The notes under the pieces were generated by a model, which worked only from the letters and a program-made list of their open reading frames with translations, was not told where the DNA came from and searched no databases. A stretch of DNA of 53,127 nucleotides from Peptoniphilus lacrimalis DSM 7455 (GTDB taxonomy: Bacteria; Bacillota; Clostridia; Tissierellales; Peptoniphilaceae): positions 1 to 53,127 of the forward strand of contig NZ_KB900377.1 in NCBI RefSeq assembly GCF_000378725.1, in the 5' to 3' direction. Position 1 is the first letter of the stretch, and every line of letters starts with the position of its first letter. Below are positions 26,299-34,987 of the stretch, in pieces. The position numbers were made by a program, and so were the translations under genes.

Positions 26299-27361
26299 TT
26301 TTTATCAAATCCAATACACAAAGTCCAGCCATGGACTCTACAACTGGCAAAGCCCTCAATCCAATACATGGATCGTGCCTTCCCTTTATAACTATCTCTT
26401 CATTTTTTTTACTTATTAAATTAACAGTTTTTTGCTTCTTTCCTATACTTGCCGGTGCTTTAAAATGTATTTTAAAAACAATATCCATACCATTTGTGAT
26501 TCCGCCTTGAATACCACCGCAATTATTGGTTTTTGTCTTTATTTGCCCGTCATCATAATAAAAACTATCATTGTTTTCAGAAGCCTTACTGATACTTGCA
26601 TCAAAACCACTGCCAAATTCCATGCCGCAAGTTCCTGGGATAGAAAAAATATAAGAACTTATTTTAGCTCTTGCGTTATCAAAAAGATTTGAACCATATC
26701 CAGCTTTAAGTCCCTTAACTACACAAGTAACTGTAGATCCTATTGAATCTTCTTGACTCATTAATCTTTGCAAGAAAATTTTTACTTGTTCAATTTTTTT
26801 ATCATCAGCCATAGGAATATCTTTTTTCATTAAATTTTTAAAATCACAAGTAGAAATATCTCTATAAGATATATCACAAATATTTCCAACACTTGATAAA
26901 TGTGAATAAATTTCCACACCATAATCTTCTTTTAATTCTTGTAATGAAAAAAATCCACCAACACAAATAGGAGCTGTTAGTCTACCTGAAAAATGACCCC
27001 CACCCCTTAAATCTGCATGTCCTTTATATTTAATATTTGCCACAAAATCTGCATGAGAAGGTCTTGGAGTATTTATTAAATTATCATAATCTGAAGAGTT
27101 TTGATTTTTATTTTCTATAATAAAAGCAAGAGGTGTGCCCATAGTTTTATTTTCAGAAAATCCAGACAGAAATATAACCTTATCCAATTCGTGCCTTTTA
27201 CTTTTAAATTCTCCCTTTGCCCTTCTCCTATCCATAAAGCTTTCCAAATCTTCTAGATTTATTAGAAGTCCCGGCTTAATATTATCTAAAACTCCACCGA
27301 TACATTTCCCATGACTTTCGCCAAAAATGGTGAATTTGAGATTTTTACCTATAACAGACAA
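26285..27361 (-). CDS. aroC: Chorismate synthase
   Basis: Protein of 358 residues, typical length. Motifs: FTIFGESHGKCIGGVLD, RRRAKGEFKSKRHE, RPSHADFVANIKY, GGGHFSGRLTA, NCGGIQGGITNG and a C-terminal RHDPCIGLRALPVVE. It converts EPSP to chorismate using reduced FMN. The start is a TTG at 27361 placed 5 bases after GGAGG and overlapping aroA by 17 bp; no ATG nearby fits the conserved GKNLKFTIFG start. Confidence 0.95.
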   Translation of the reverse strand: MSVIGKNLKFTIFGESHGKCIGGVLDNIKPGLLINLEDLESFMDRRRAKGEFKSKRHELDKVIFLSGFSENKTMGTPLAFIIENKNQNSSDYDNLINTPRPSHADFVANIKYKGHADLRGGGHFSGRLTAPICVGGFFSLQELKEDYGVEIYSHLSSVGNICDISYRDISTCDFKNLMKKDIPMADDKKIEQVKIFLQRLMSQEDSIGSTVTCVVKGLKAGYGSNLFDNARAKISSYIFSIPGTCGMEFGSGFDASISKASENNDSFYYDDGQIKTKTNNCGGIQGGITNGMDIVFKIHFKAPASIGKKQKTVNLISKKNEEIVIKGRHDPCIGLRALPVVESMAGLCVLDLIKSERI

Positions 27362-28592
27362 AATTACCTCCTAATTTTTTAAAATCTTCAAAAAAATTCT
27401 TATAAGATTTTTCAACAGCTTGCGCCCCATCTATTATAATTTCTTCCTTAGCAAAAGTAGATGCTAGACAAGCTGCCATAACAATCCTGTGGTCATTAAA
27501 GGAATTTACATGACCACCTTTAATTTTTCCTGTAATTTCTAATGAATCTCCTACTATTTTCCCATCAGCACCTAAATCATTAATCATTTTACAAAGGGAA
27601 AAAAGTCTGTCGCTTTCTTTAAATCTCAACCTCTTTGCATTTATTAGTCTTGATTTCTCAGTACTTGCTGCAAGTATTACGCACAGAACTGGTGCTAAAT
27701 CAGGTATATTTTTTATATCAATTTCCATTGACCTTATATCAGCTTTTGAATTTTCCAAGATATTATCTTCTGTAAAAATTTTTGAGCCGAACTTTTTTGC
27801 TATAGTCAAAATTTCCTTGTCACCTTGAAGACTATCAATATTTAAGCCCCTAATCTTTACCTTTGATCCAAGTAGATTTGCTCCAATAAAAACTGACGCA
27901 TTAGACCAATCTCCTTCTACATATAATTTACCAGGAGATTTGAGATTTCCTCCCTTTATTTTGTAAGAGTTTTCCATTTTTTTCACATCTATACAAAATT
28001 TTTTTAATTCATTTATAGTTAAATCAACATAAGGTTTAGACTCTAAATTTGATTTTAAAATAATTTGACTTTCAAAGGGAGATTTACTTGCAACAAGTAA
28101 AATTCCTGATATATATTGGCTGGAAATATCTCCTCTGAAGGTAAATTTCCCACCCTTAAAATATCCTCTTGCTTCTAGGGGAAGATGATTTTGACTGAAT
28201 GAAAAATTATTCTTTTCAAGCTCTTCAATTAGTTCTTTAAGGGGTCTTTTAGAAAGACTTTCTGAGCCTATATATTTTACATTTTCTCCATAAAAATTTC
28301 CTATTGCCAATAAAAACCTTAATGATGAGCCAGAATCCTTAAAATCTATTTGAGGATTTTTAACATCGACTCTGTCTTTAATTAAAAATGAATTTTCTTT
28401 TCTTTCTATAACAAAGCCTAGATTTTCCAAAGCTTTTACTGTTACTAATATATCATCAGAAAAATTATTTAAAAAAATTTCTGTCTTTTCCTCACATAAA
28501 GCTCCAAGAATTAAATCCCTATGTCCTTGGCTCTTTGAAGATATTGCATCAATATCTCCCTCAAGTTTTCCCGGTTTTATTTTAACTTTCAT
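27345..28592 (-). CDS. aroA: 3-phosphoshikimate 1-carboxyvinyltransferase (EPSP synthase)
   Basis: Protein of 415 residues. Motifs: SKSQGHRDLILGAL (substrate-binding Ser/Arg), DSGSSLRFLL, LKELIEELEKNNF, SSQYISGILLV, LRFKESDRL and SFNDHRIVMAACLAS. It joins shikimate-3-phosphate and phosphoenolpyruvate. The second enzyme of the enolpyruvyl-transferase type in the window is murA, which is clearly distinct. ATG at 28592 has GAGG; it overlaps aroD by 4 bp. Confidence 0.96.
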   Translation of the reverse strand: MKVKIKPGKLEGDIDAISSKSQGHRDLILGALCEEKTEIFLNNFSDDILVTVKALENLGFVIERKENSFLIKDRVDVKNPQIDFKDSGSSLRFLLAIGNFYGENVKYIGSESLSKRPLKELIEELEKNNFSFSQNHLPLEARGYFKGGKFTFRGDISSQYISGILLVASKSPFESQIILKSNLESKPYVDLTINELKKFCIDVKKMENSYKIKGGNLKSPGKLYVEGDWSNASVFIGANLLGSKVKIRGLNIDSLQGDKEILTIAKKFGSKIFTEDNILENSKADIRSMEIDIKNIPDLAPVLCVILAASTEKSRLINAKRLRFKESDRLFSLCKMINDLGADGKIVGDSLEITGKIKGGHVNSFNDHRIVMAACLASTFAKEEIIIDGAQAVEKSYKNFFEDFKKLGGNFVCYR

Positions 28593-29314
28593 AGAATTTC
28601 CTCATAAATTTTTAGCATATTTTCATAAGAAATTTGCCCTTTTGCTGAATTTTTAGAATAATAAGAAAAGGTATAAAAAGATCCAAAAAGTGGTGATAAA
28701 ATTCTTGTCATCTTTCCAAAATCTCCCATTGCCATAATTATTAATTTCTTATCCGTTTTCTTTCTAAATTCATCAGTAGCATTTAGTATTCTTAGCGAAT
28801 CCTCATAGGAATTAGACCAAGTTATATATTTTATAATATTAAAATTTAGCTTATCCATATCTTCTAAAGTATTTATAATATTCATAAAATCTGGAGTATT
28901 TTCAAAATTATGTAAAGAAAGAAGGCTTAACTTATTGTAATCTCTAATTAAAGTATTCATATCTTTTAAGAAGTCTTTACTACTATTAAATTCAATATCA
29001 TAAATAGAAAAAATATCATTATCTAGTAGATTTTTTATAAGAATTTCTTGATAATTTTGCTTGAAAATTCCATTTCCCCCTTGGCCCTTAGACCTTAATG
29101 TGAAAATTAAATCTTTATCTGATAAAATTTCTTTAATTTTTTTGGATATTTCAAGGGTTCTATTGATATCCTTATAATTATTATAACAATCTGCACGCCA
29201 CTCTATTGTATTTACCTTTAATTTGCTGAGATTTTGACAATCTTTTAAAATCTCAGCATCATCTCTACTAACTATAGGCAAAATTATTTGAAAATTACTT
29301 TTTTTTATATTCAT
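28589..29314 (-). CDS. aroD: Type I 3-dehydroquinate dehydratase
   Basis: Protein of 241 residues with the class I (Schiff-base) barrel: IEWRADCYNNYKDI, FTLRSKGQGG, YDIEF, SLHNFENTPD (catalytic His) and FNIIKYITWSNS (Schiff-base Lys), then LIIMAMGDFGKMTRILSPLFGS and AKGQIS. It dehydrates 3-dehydroquinate to 3-dehydroshikimate. It overlaps the macrodomain gene by 4 bp (ATGA) with little ribosome site of its own, so translation is probably coupled. Confidence 0.92.
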   Translation of the reverse strand: MNIKKSNFQIILPIVSRDDAEILKDCQNLSKLKVNTIEWRADCYNNYKDINRTLEISKKIKEILSDKDLIFTLRSKGQGGNGIFKQNYQEILIKNLLDNDIFSIYDIEFNSSKDFLKDMNTLIRDYNKLSLLSLHNFENTPDFMNIINTLEDMDKLNFNIIKYITWSNSYEDSLRILNATDEFRKKTDKKLIIMAMGDFGKMTRILSPLFGSFYTFSYYSKNSAKGQISYENMLKIYEEIL

Positions 29315-29802
29315 AGCTTTGTTAAAATATCATAAATATTTGGATCCAAAACTGCTATTGTTACATCCATATCTTCTTTTTTTAAAAATTCTCTTATGGT
29401 ATCAACAGCAATTTTGCAAGCTTCTTTAAGAGGGTAACCGTAAATACCTGCTGAAATCAAGGGGAAAGCTATAGATTTTATAGAATGTTTTTTTGCAAGT
29501 TTCAAAGAATTAATATAAGCATTTCTTAAAAATTCTTCTTCTCCACTCAATCCATCTCTGTAAATAGGTCCCACTGCATGAATTATGTACTTACTGGGAA
29601 GATTATATGCACTTGTTATTACAGCTTGTCCAGTTTTAATGGGTCCTAGTTTCTTACAATCCATTTCAAGACTTTTAGATTTAGCACCTTGAAATATTGC
29701 ACCACATACACCTCCACCTGGAAAAAGCTCTTTATTTGCAGCATTAACTATCGCATCAACATCCATCTTTACTAAATTTTCTAATTTTATATTTAAAGAC
29801 AT
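29311..29802 (-). CDS. Macrodomain protein (ADP-ribose/O-acetyl-ADP-ribose processing)
   Basis: Protein of 163 residues, a single macrodomain: VDAIVNAANKELFPGGGVCGAIF (ADP-ribose site), KTGQAVITSAYNLPSKYIIHAVGP and SIAFPLISAGIYGYPLKEA. It matches the MacroD/YmdB type that hydrolyses O-acetyl-ADP-ribose or removes ADP-ribose from proteins. It is the first gene of the operon, with AAGGAGG before the ATG and overlapping aroD. No sirtuin or ADP-ribosyltransferase partner is visible in the window. Confidence 0.93.
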   Translation of the reverse strand: MSLNIKLENLVKMDVDAIVNAANKELFPGGGVCGAIFQGAKSKSLEMDCKKLGPIKTGQAVITSAYNLPSKYIIHAVGPIYRDGLSGEEEFLRNAYINSLKLAKKHSIKSIAFPLISAGIYGYPLKEACKIAVDTIREFLKKEDMDVTIAVLDPNIYDILTKL

Positions 29803-29892
29803 AAGCTCCTCCTTGTAAATTTATTTGATAAAAACTCCCTCAATCTAATCTCACATAGATGAGCCTTTTAGAATATTTTTTTCTTCAATAAA

Positions 29893-29921
29893 AGTATATC
29901 TTTTTCTTTAATTTTATGCAA
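29893..29921 (-). promoter_or_regulatory. Promoter of the macrodomain-aro-apbE operon
   Basis: TTGCAT (29916-29921), 17-bp spacer, TATACT (29893-29898). The transcript would have a leader of about 85 bases containing a small CTCA-TGAG hairpin; no T-box specifier or other riboswitch core is recognisable. Confidence 0.65.
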
Positions 29922-29924
29922 AAA

Positions 29925-29955
29925 AATATTAAGATGAAAAAGTCATCTTAATATT
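29925..29955 (-). terminator. Terminator of nhaC
   Basis: Perfect 13-bp stem AATATTAAGATGA/TCATCTTAATATT with a 5-base loop and U-rich tails, starting 5 bases after the nhaC stop. It touches the -35 of the next operon. Confidence 0.9.
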
Positions 29956-29960
29956 TTTGA

Positions 29961-31463
29961 TTAGCCTTCAATTTGTCCATATTTTTTTATTGTCTTTTTC
30001 TTGTAGAAAAATACTATTATCAATAACATGACAATTCCTGCAGGAACAGCAGTATAACCTATGTCTGTAATTCCAGCAACTAAAAATCCAAAGATAGACG
30101 AAATTCCGCATATTATGGCATAAGGTAGTTGCGAAGAAACATGGGCTATATGATCGCACCCAGCTCCAGCCGATGAAAGAATAGTGGTATCAGAAATCGG
30201 TGAGCAGTGGTCACCAAAAACTGAACCTGAAAAAATTGCAGCCAAAATTATTACTAAATAATCCATAGCATCAGTTTCAATTAAAATAGGTACAATTATA
30301 GGAACCAAAATACCAAAAGTACCCCAAGCTGTGCCTGTGGAGAAAGATAAGAATGCTGCCACTATAAAAATTATAGCAGGAAGTATCCACATGGGCATTT
30401 GTGAATCAGAAATTTTAGAAGCTATAAAACCACCTGTATTTAGATAGTCACTTGAAGTAATTCCTCCAATTGTCCATGCTAATGTTAAAATAACAATAGC
30501 TGAAATCATAGACTTCATACCTTCTACAATGCCTGACATAAATTGATTAAAGCTTAGAAGTTTTCTCGGAATATACATTATAAACGCGAGGAATAATCCA
30601 CTAACAGACCCTACCACCAAAGATAAATTTACATTAGCATTTCCAAAAGCAGCAGGTGCTGATTTACCTTGAAAAAATCCACCAGTTTTTAGCATCATAA
30701 TTAAAGTAATAGAAATAAGACACAAAATTGGCAAAACCAAATCATAAACCTTGCCTTCTTTTGAATGTACATAGCCTACATCTTCCTTCTCAATTATTTT
30801 AGATGTATCTTTTATTTCATACTTTTGCATGACACCAATTTCATTTTTAGAAAAGCAAAAATATATAATAGAAAAAATTGTTAAAATCGCATAAGCATTT
30901 AAAGGAATTGTACTTAAAAAAACTTTCATAGGATTTTCAATACCAGCTTCTCCAATAATTGCAACAACAGAAGCCGCCCATGATGATATAGGTGCCATAA
31001 TACAAATAGGGGCTGCTGTAGAATCTATTATTTGTGCTAATTTTGCTCTGGAAACTTTATTTTCATCAATAATTGGTTTCATAACAGCACCCACTGTTAA
31101 ACAGTTGAAATAGTCATCAATAAAAATTAAAATCCCCAAAATAACTGAAGCAAGTTTTGCAGAAGTTTTACTTTTTATTTTCTTACTTGCCCACTTGCCA
31201 TAGGCAAAAGAACCGCCAGCCATGTTCATAACCATGACTAAAGACCCTAAAAGAGCAAGAAACATAATCATAAGAGAATTATCTCCTAATTTTTGTGACA
31301 TAAGGGTAAATACTTCTTCAATAGCAGCAATAAAATTACCGCCAGTAAAAATTAGACCACCGGCTAATATACCCAATAACAATGAAGTAATTACTTCTTT
31401 AGTAAGTAGTGCTAAAATAATAGCAATAATTGGTGGTAAAATAGTTAAAATTCCGTAATTCAT
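29961..31463 (-). CDS. NhaC-family Na+/H+ antiporter
   Basis: Protein of 500 residues with about 11-12 membrane segments. NhaC-type features include ILIFIDDYFNCLTVGAVMKP and STAAPICIMAPISSWAA in the first half, and FSTGTAWGTFGILVPI followed by AAIFSGSVFGDHCSPISDTTILSSAGAGCDH near the end, with the acidic residues of the ion path. It exchanges Na+ for H+, or an organic solute with Na+, across the membrane; the substrate cannot be fixed from sequence. It is monocistronic, with a palindromic operator in its promoter. Confidence 0.88.
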   Translation of the reverse strand: MNYGILTILPPIIAIILALLTKEVITSLLLGILAGGLIFTGGNFIAAIEEVFTLMSQKLGDNSLMIMFLALLGSLVMVMNMAGGSFAYGKWASKKIKSKTSAKLASVILGILIFIDDYFNCLTVGAVMKPIIDENKVSRAKLAQIIDSTAAPICIMAPISSWAASVVAIIGEAGIENPMKVFLSTIPLNAYAILTIFSIIYFCFSKNEIGVMQKYEIKDTSKIIEKEDVGYVHSKEGKVYDLVLPILCLISITLIMMLKTGGFFQGKSAPAAFGNANVNLSLVVGSVSGLFLAFIMYIPRKLLSFNQFMSGIVEGMKSMISAIVILTLAWTIGGITSSDYLNTGGFIASKISDSQMPMWILPAIIFIVAAFLSFSTGTAWGTFGILVPIIVPILIETDAMDYLVIILAAIFSGSVFGDHCSPISDTTILSSAGAGCDHIAHVSSQLPYAIICGISSIFGFLVAGITDIGYTAVPAGIVMLLIIVFFYKKKTIKKYGQIEG

Positions 31464-31489
31464 CTTTATTCTCCTTTGTAATAAATACT

Positions 31490-31533
31490 ATTGTAGTGTA
31501 ATTAACAAAATATTTCAACTATTTTGTTAATTA
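31490..31533 (-). promoter_or_regulatory. nhaC promoter overlapped by a perfect palindromic operator
   Basis: Promoter TTGAAA (31513-31518), 17-bp spacer, TACAAT (31490-31495). An exact 14-bp inverted repeat, TAATTAACAAAATA (31499-31512) and TATTTTGTTAATTA (31520-31533), brackets the -35 box and fills most of the spacer. The geometry is that of a repressor site; it carries TTAACAA/TTGTTAA half-sites but in the opposite order from the Rex consensus. The cognate regulator is unknown. Confidence 0.75.
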
Positions 31534-31553
31534 TGCCCCTTAAATCTACATAT

Positions 31554-31575
31554 AAAAAAGGGAGCCTAAGCTCCC
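31554..31575 (-). terminator. Terminator of sodA
   Basis: Stem GGGAGC (31560-31565)/GCTCCC (31570-31575), CTAA loop (TTAG when read on the minus strand), followed on the minus strand by six U, 14 bases after the sodA stop. Confidence 0.92.
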
Positions 31576-31589
31576 AAAAATTTTATAAA

Positions 31590-32204
31590 TTATTTAGCTT
31601 TGTTAAATCTTTCTTCTGCAATATCCCAGTTAACAACATTCCACCAAGCTTTTAGATAATCGGCTCTCTTATTTTGATATCTCAAATAATAAGCATGTTC
31701 CCAAACATCATTACCGATAATGACGCTGTATCCAAAAGATACTGGTGAATCTTGGTTAGGGTTTGTCATAATTTCAACTTTTCCATTTTTAGCTACTAAA
31801 TTTACCCAACCTGAACCAAATCTTCCAGCTCCCTTAGCTTCAAATTCTTCTTTAAATTTTTCAAATGAACCGTAAGCTTCTTCTATTGCTTTTTTTAAAT
31901 TTCCAACAGGTTCTTTTGAGCCACCTGGTGTCATTGTTTCCCAAAATAGACTATGATTATAATGTCCTCCACCGTTGTTAATAACAGCAGTTTTGATATT
32001 TTCAGGAATTTCATCAAGATTTCTCAAGATTTCTTCAAGATCATCTAAAGATTCTTTATCAAGATTTGTTCCATTAACAGCCTTGTTTAAATTGTCAACA
32101 TAAGTTTTATGGTGTCTGTCGTGATGAATTCTCATAGTTTCTTCATCAATTGTTTCTTCAAGTGCATTATAATCATATTTTAAATCTTCTAATTTAAATG
32201 CCAT
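31590..32204 (-). CDS. sodA: Superoxide dismutase, Fe/Mn type
   Basis: Protein of 204 residues. Metal ligands are visible in the usual places: [17 protein letters not shown] (first His), [14 protein letters not shown] (second His) and [14 protein letters not shown] (Asp/His from the DVWEHAYY motif). It disproportionates superoxide in the cytoplasm and would protect oxygen-labile enzymes such as NrdD and the hydrogenase-like protein. It is monocistronic with a GGGGGAG ribosome site. Confidence 0.96.
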   Translation of the reverse strand: MAFKLEDLKYDYNALEETIDEETMRIHHDRHHKTYVDNLNKAVNGTNLDKESLDDLEEILRNLDEIPENIKTAVINNGGGHYNHSLFWETMTPGGSKEPVGNLKKAIEEAYGSFEKFKEEFEAKGAGRFGSGWVNLVAKNGKVEIMTNPNQDSPVSFGYSVIIGNDVWEHAYYLRYQNKRADYLKAWWNVVNWDIAEERFNKAK

Positions 32205-32276
32205 TTTACTCCCCCTTCAATTACCCATTTAAATTTTTACATTAATATATTACCCAAAAAATATATAATTAAAACT

Positions 32277-32975
32277 TTAATTTTTCTCTCTCATTTTTTC
32301 TCTATATCCATTCATAACTTCAGAAAAAATTTCTGAAGAAGATTGCGGTGTATATGTTATAGCATTAGCACCAGCCTCAATAGTTTCTAAAATATGTTCA
32401 TCAGTATGACCGCCAGTAGCAATAATAGGATATTCTTCTCCAACAATTTTTCTACATAGTTCAATAAGTTCTGGTGTTCTTTTTCCTCCAGCAACATTTA
32501 ATACTCTAGCTCCTGCTTTTACCTTTCCTTCAATATCATCTTTTAAAGATAATACTGTTGCTATAACAGGCACATCTAAAACTTCACTTATTCTCTTTAT
32601 AGTTTCATTAGCCATTGGGGCATTAACTACAACTCCTTTTGCTCCCAAAAGTTCTGCTTGCATACCAATATTTAAAGAACGATATCCATTTGTAACAGCC
32701 CCACCTATACCAACAAAAACAGGTACAGATGCAACCTCACAAATAGCATTAATAATTTTAAGCTCAGGTGTAAAAGGATAAACAGCCATTATTGCTTGAG
32801 CATTGGTATTACAAATAATTGGTAAATCATTAGAAAATAAAAGAGATTTTATCCTTTTGCCCATAAAATTTATGCCACTAGCTCTGTAAATGACTTCAGG
32901 AATTAAAACTTGTCTTTTCCTTAAATTTGTTTCAATCTTAGGTATTAATTTATCTTTCTTATTAGATTGTTCCAT
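32277..32975 (-). CDS. TIM-barrel protein of unknown function
   Basis: Protein of 232 residues that reads as a (beta/alpha)8 barrel: LLFSNDLPIICNTNAQAIMAVYP, VPVFVGIGGAVTNG, LGAKGVVVNAPMANE, VPVIATVLSLKDDI, GARVLNVAGGKRT, YPIIATGGHTDEHI and AGANAITYTPQ. The closing GG-phosphate-type loop and IATGG resemble phosphate-binding barrels, such as ribulose-phosphate or thiazole-synthase relatives. Proteins like this are often labelled only 'hydrolase'. I do not assign a reaction. It is divergent from the alkaline phosphatase, with 148 bp between. Confidence 0.65.
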   Translation of the reverse strand: MEQSNKKDKLIPKIETNLRKRQVLIPEVIYRASGINFMGKRIKSLLFSNDLPIICNTNAQAIMAVYPFTPELKIINAICEVASVPVFVGIGGAVTNGYRSLNIGMQAELLGAKGVVVNAPMANETIKRISEVLDVPVIATVLSLKDDIEGKVKAGARVLNVAGGKRTPELIELCRKIVGEEYPIIATGGHTDEHILETIEAGANAITYTPQSSSEIFSEVMNGYREKMREKN

Positions 32976-33045
32976 AATATCACCTCTAAATATATTTTAT
33001 AGTAAAATAGGACAAATAACATTAATTTTTTAAAATTTTTAATTA

Positions 33046-33090
33046 TTTACATACTTTAAATAAAGATTTTACATTTATATCTTATATTGA
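33046..33090 (+). promoter_or_regulatory. Possible Pho-type direct repeats upstream of the alkaline phosphatase
   Basis: TTTACA at 33046-33051 and again at 33068-33073, 22 bases apart (two helical turns), upstream of TATATT at 33083-33088. PhoP boxes of Firmicutes are TT-A-ACA hexamers at 11-bp steps, but the middle position (TAAATA) is poor and no proper -35/-10 pair is seen. Weak. Confidence 0.3.
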
Positions 33091-33123
33091 ATCAAAGACA
33101 TTATTTAGAAAAGGAGAAACTAC

Positions 33124-34749
33124 ATGAGAAATTTTAAAAAAATCTGTGCAACAATCTTTGCTGTATCAACTTTATTGCCTTCATTTATCTTTGCAGAAAA
33201 TAATAATGAATACGGTAGTGCAAAAAATGTTATTATGATGATTCCTGATGGCTATTCAATTGAAATTGAAACAGCTACAAGATGGACAACAGCTGAAAAG
33301 AAATTAGTTTTAGATGATATGGTTAAAGGACTTGTTAGAGTCAACAATTCAAATACACCAATTGCTGACTCAGCTCCAGCTGCAACAGCAATGGCAACAG
33401 GTTCAAAAACAGAAACGCCATTTATTTCTTGCTATTCTACAAAAGATGGAATGCCTGGATTTTATGATTTTGACAAAAACAAAGCAAAAATGCCACTTGC
33501 AACAGTTCTTGAAGGTGCTAAAAGATCAGGAAGGTCAACAGGAATTGTTTCAACTTCTAACATCCAACACGCAACTCCAGCTGCATTTTGCTCTCACTAT
33601 CCAAACAGAAATGAATATGAAATTTTAGGTGAGCAACAAGTTTACCAAGATATGGATGTGGTTTTGGGGGCTGGCAGTCAATATTTAGATGCAAGCAAGA
33701 GAAAAGATAAGGAAGATTTAATAAATGAAATTAAATCTTTAGGTTACGATTATTTCACAACAAAATCTGAAATGGATAAGACAACTTCAAATAAAATTTG
33801 GGGAATGTTCGCTGAAAAATCAATGAAGTATGATATTGATAGAGAGCCATCTGTAGAACCTTCATTAGCTGAAATGACTACAAAAGCAATAAATACTCTA
33901 TCAAAAAATGATAAAGGATTTTTCTTAATGGTTGAAGGGTCAGAAATTGACTGGGGCGCTCACGCAAATGATCCAGTTGCAACAATTACAGATGCCATAG
34001 CTTTTGATAAAGCTGTAGCTGTTGCAAAAGAATTTGTTAAGAAAACCCCTAATTCCGTTCTAATAGTTGCTGCAGACCACGGAACAGGTGGGATGACTTT
34101 TGGCTCAACAGGAATTAATAGTGGATATGATAAAACAGAGCTTGATAAATTCACAAACTTGGTTGCTAATGCAAAAATGACTGGTCAAAAAGTTGCTGAA
34201 AAACTTGATGATAACAGAACAAATATAAAAGATATTATGAAAGAAGCTTACGCAATTAATGATTTAACAGCTGAAGAAGAAAATTTAATTAAAACTGCTG
34301 ATAAAAAAGATTTACAAACTGCTGTTGGAAAAGTTGTTTCCGATAGGTCATATATAGGCTGGACAACAAGAGGTCATGTTGGTGGTGATATTGCCCTACA
34401 CTGCTTAACTAATGGAGATAATTTAAAAACTCTCGAAGGAACTATATTTAATAATCAAATTGGTTTATATATGGCAGATGTTTTAGACATAGACCTTAAC
34501 AAATTAACTAATGAATTATACGTTTGTGCAAGAGAAGCTTTTATTAAAAAAGGTGCAAAAGTAGAATATAGCAAAGCTTCTGAAGATAACTATGAACTTA
34601 AAGTTACAAAAGACGACAATGTATTAATTATACCCATGAACAAAAACTACGCTAAGTTAAATGGTAAAAAAGTTACTATTGGTGGACTTGCAATAAACAC
34701 AAGTAATAAAGTTTACCTACCACAAAAAGCTATTGAATTAATTAAATAA
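33124..34749 (+). CDS. Secreted alkaline phosphatase
   Basis: Protein of 541 residues with a signal peptide of about 24 residues (ends FIFA-ENN). Alkaline phosphatase landmarks: VIMMIPDGYS (first metal Asp), IADSAPAATAMATG (nucleophile Ser after Asp), EGSEIDWGAHANDP, VAADHGTGGM and WTTRGHVGGDIALHCLTNG (last metal His). A short C-terminal domain (about 480-541, KLNGKKVTIGG to KVYLPQKAIELIK) resembles the stalk domain of copper-amine-oxidase N-termini and may bind the wall. It frees phosphate from organic esters outside the cell. Monocistronic. Confidence 0.93.
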   Translation: MRNFKKICATIFAVSTLLPSFIFAENNNEYGSAKNVIMMIPDGYSIEIETATRWTTAEKKLVLDDMVKGLVRVNNSNTPIADSAPAATAMATGSKTETPFISCYSTKDGMPGFYDFDKNKAKMPLATVLEGAKRSGRSTGIVSTSNIQHATPAAFCSHYPNRNEYEILGEQQVYQDMDVVLGAGSQYLDASKRKDKEDLINEIKSLGYDYFTTKSEMDKTTSNKIWGMFAEKSMKYDIDREPSVEPSLAEMTTKAINTLSKNDKGFFLMVEGSEIDWGAHANDPVATITDAIAFDKAVAVAKEFVKKTPNSVLIVAADHGTGGMTFGSTGINSGYDKTELDKFTNLVANAKMTGQKVAEKLDDNRTNIKDIMKEAYAINDLTAEEENLIKTADKKDLQTAVGKVVSDRSYIGWTTRGHVGGDIALHCLTNGDNLKTLEGTIFNNQIGLYMADVLDIDLNKLTNELYVCAREAFIKKGAKVEYSKASEDNYELKVTKDDNVLIIPMNKNYAKLNGKKVTIGGLAINTSNKVYLPQKAIELIK

Positions 34750-34785
34750 AATCAAAAATAATTTAACCTCTTAATAATATAAATT

Positions 34786-34804
34786 GGCTTAAAAAAAATA
34801 AGCC
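34786..34804 (+). terminator. First hairpin after the alkaline phosphatase gene
   Basis: Stem GGCTTA/TAAGCC with a seven-A loop, 37 bases after the stop, followed by A-rich sequence. It is probably part of a double terminator with the next hairpin. Confidence 0.5.
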
Positions 34805-34811
34805 GAAAAAA

Positions 34812-34839
34812 GACTATAAGAAAACTTATAGCCTTTTTT
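34812..34839 (+). terminator. Terminator of the alkaline phosphatase gene
   Basis: Stem CTATAAG/CTTATAG (34814-34820 with 34825-34831) followed by CC and six T. The gap 34840-34987 is A/T-rich with nothing else recognised. Confidence 0.85.
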
Positions 34840-34987
34840 GTTAGAAAAATATTAATAAAAATAAAATTATAAAATTCATTAACAATCTTCTAATTTTCTT
34901 TTTATTTACTTTTGTATAATTTTTTTATTTTATTTTTTCTATAATCTTTTAAAAATATTTGATTTTTAAAAGGGATAATATTTTGTA

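Noticed and set aside
29803-29892. T-box or other amino-acid riboswitch ahead of the aromatic operon
   Set aside because: No TGGNACC-type antiterminator core and only a small hairpin in the leader.
31499-31533. Rex-binding site at nhaC
   Set aside because: The half-sites TTAACAA and TTGTTAA are in the opposite order from the Rex consensus, so Rex is not assigned.
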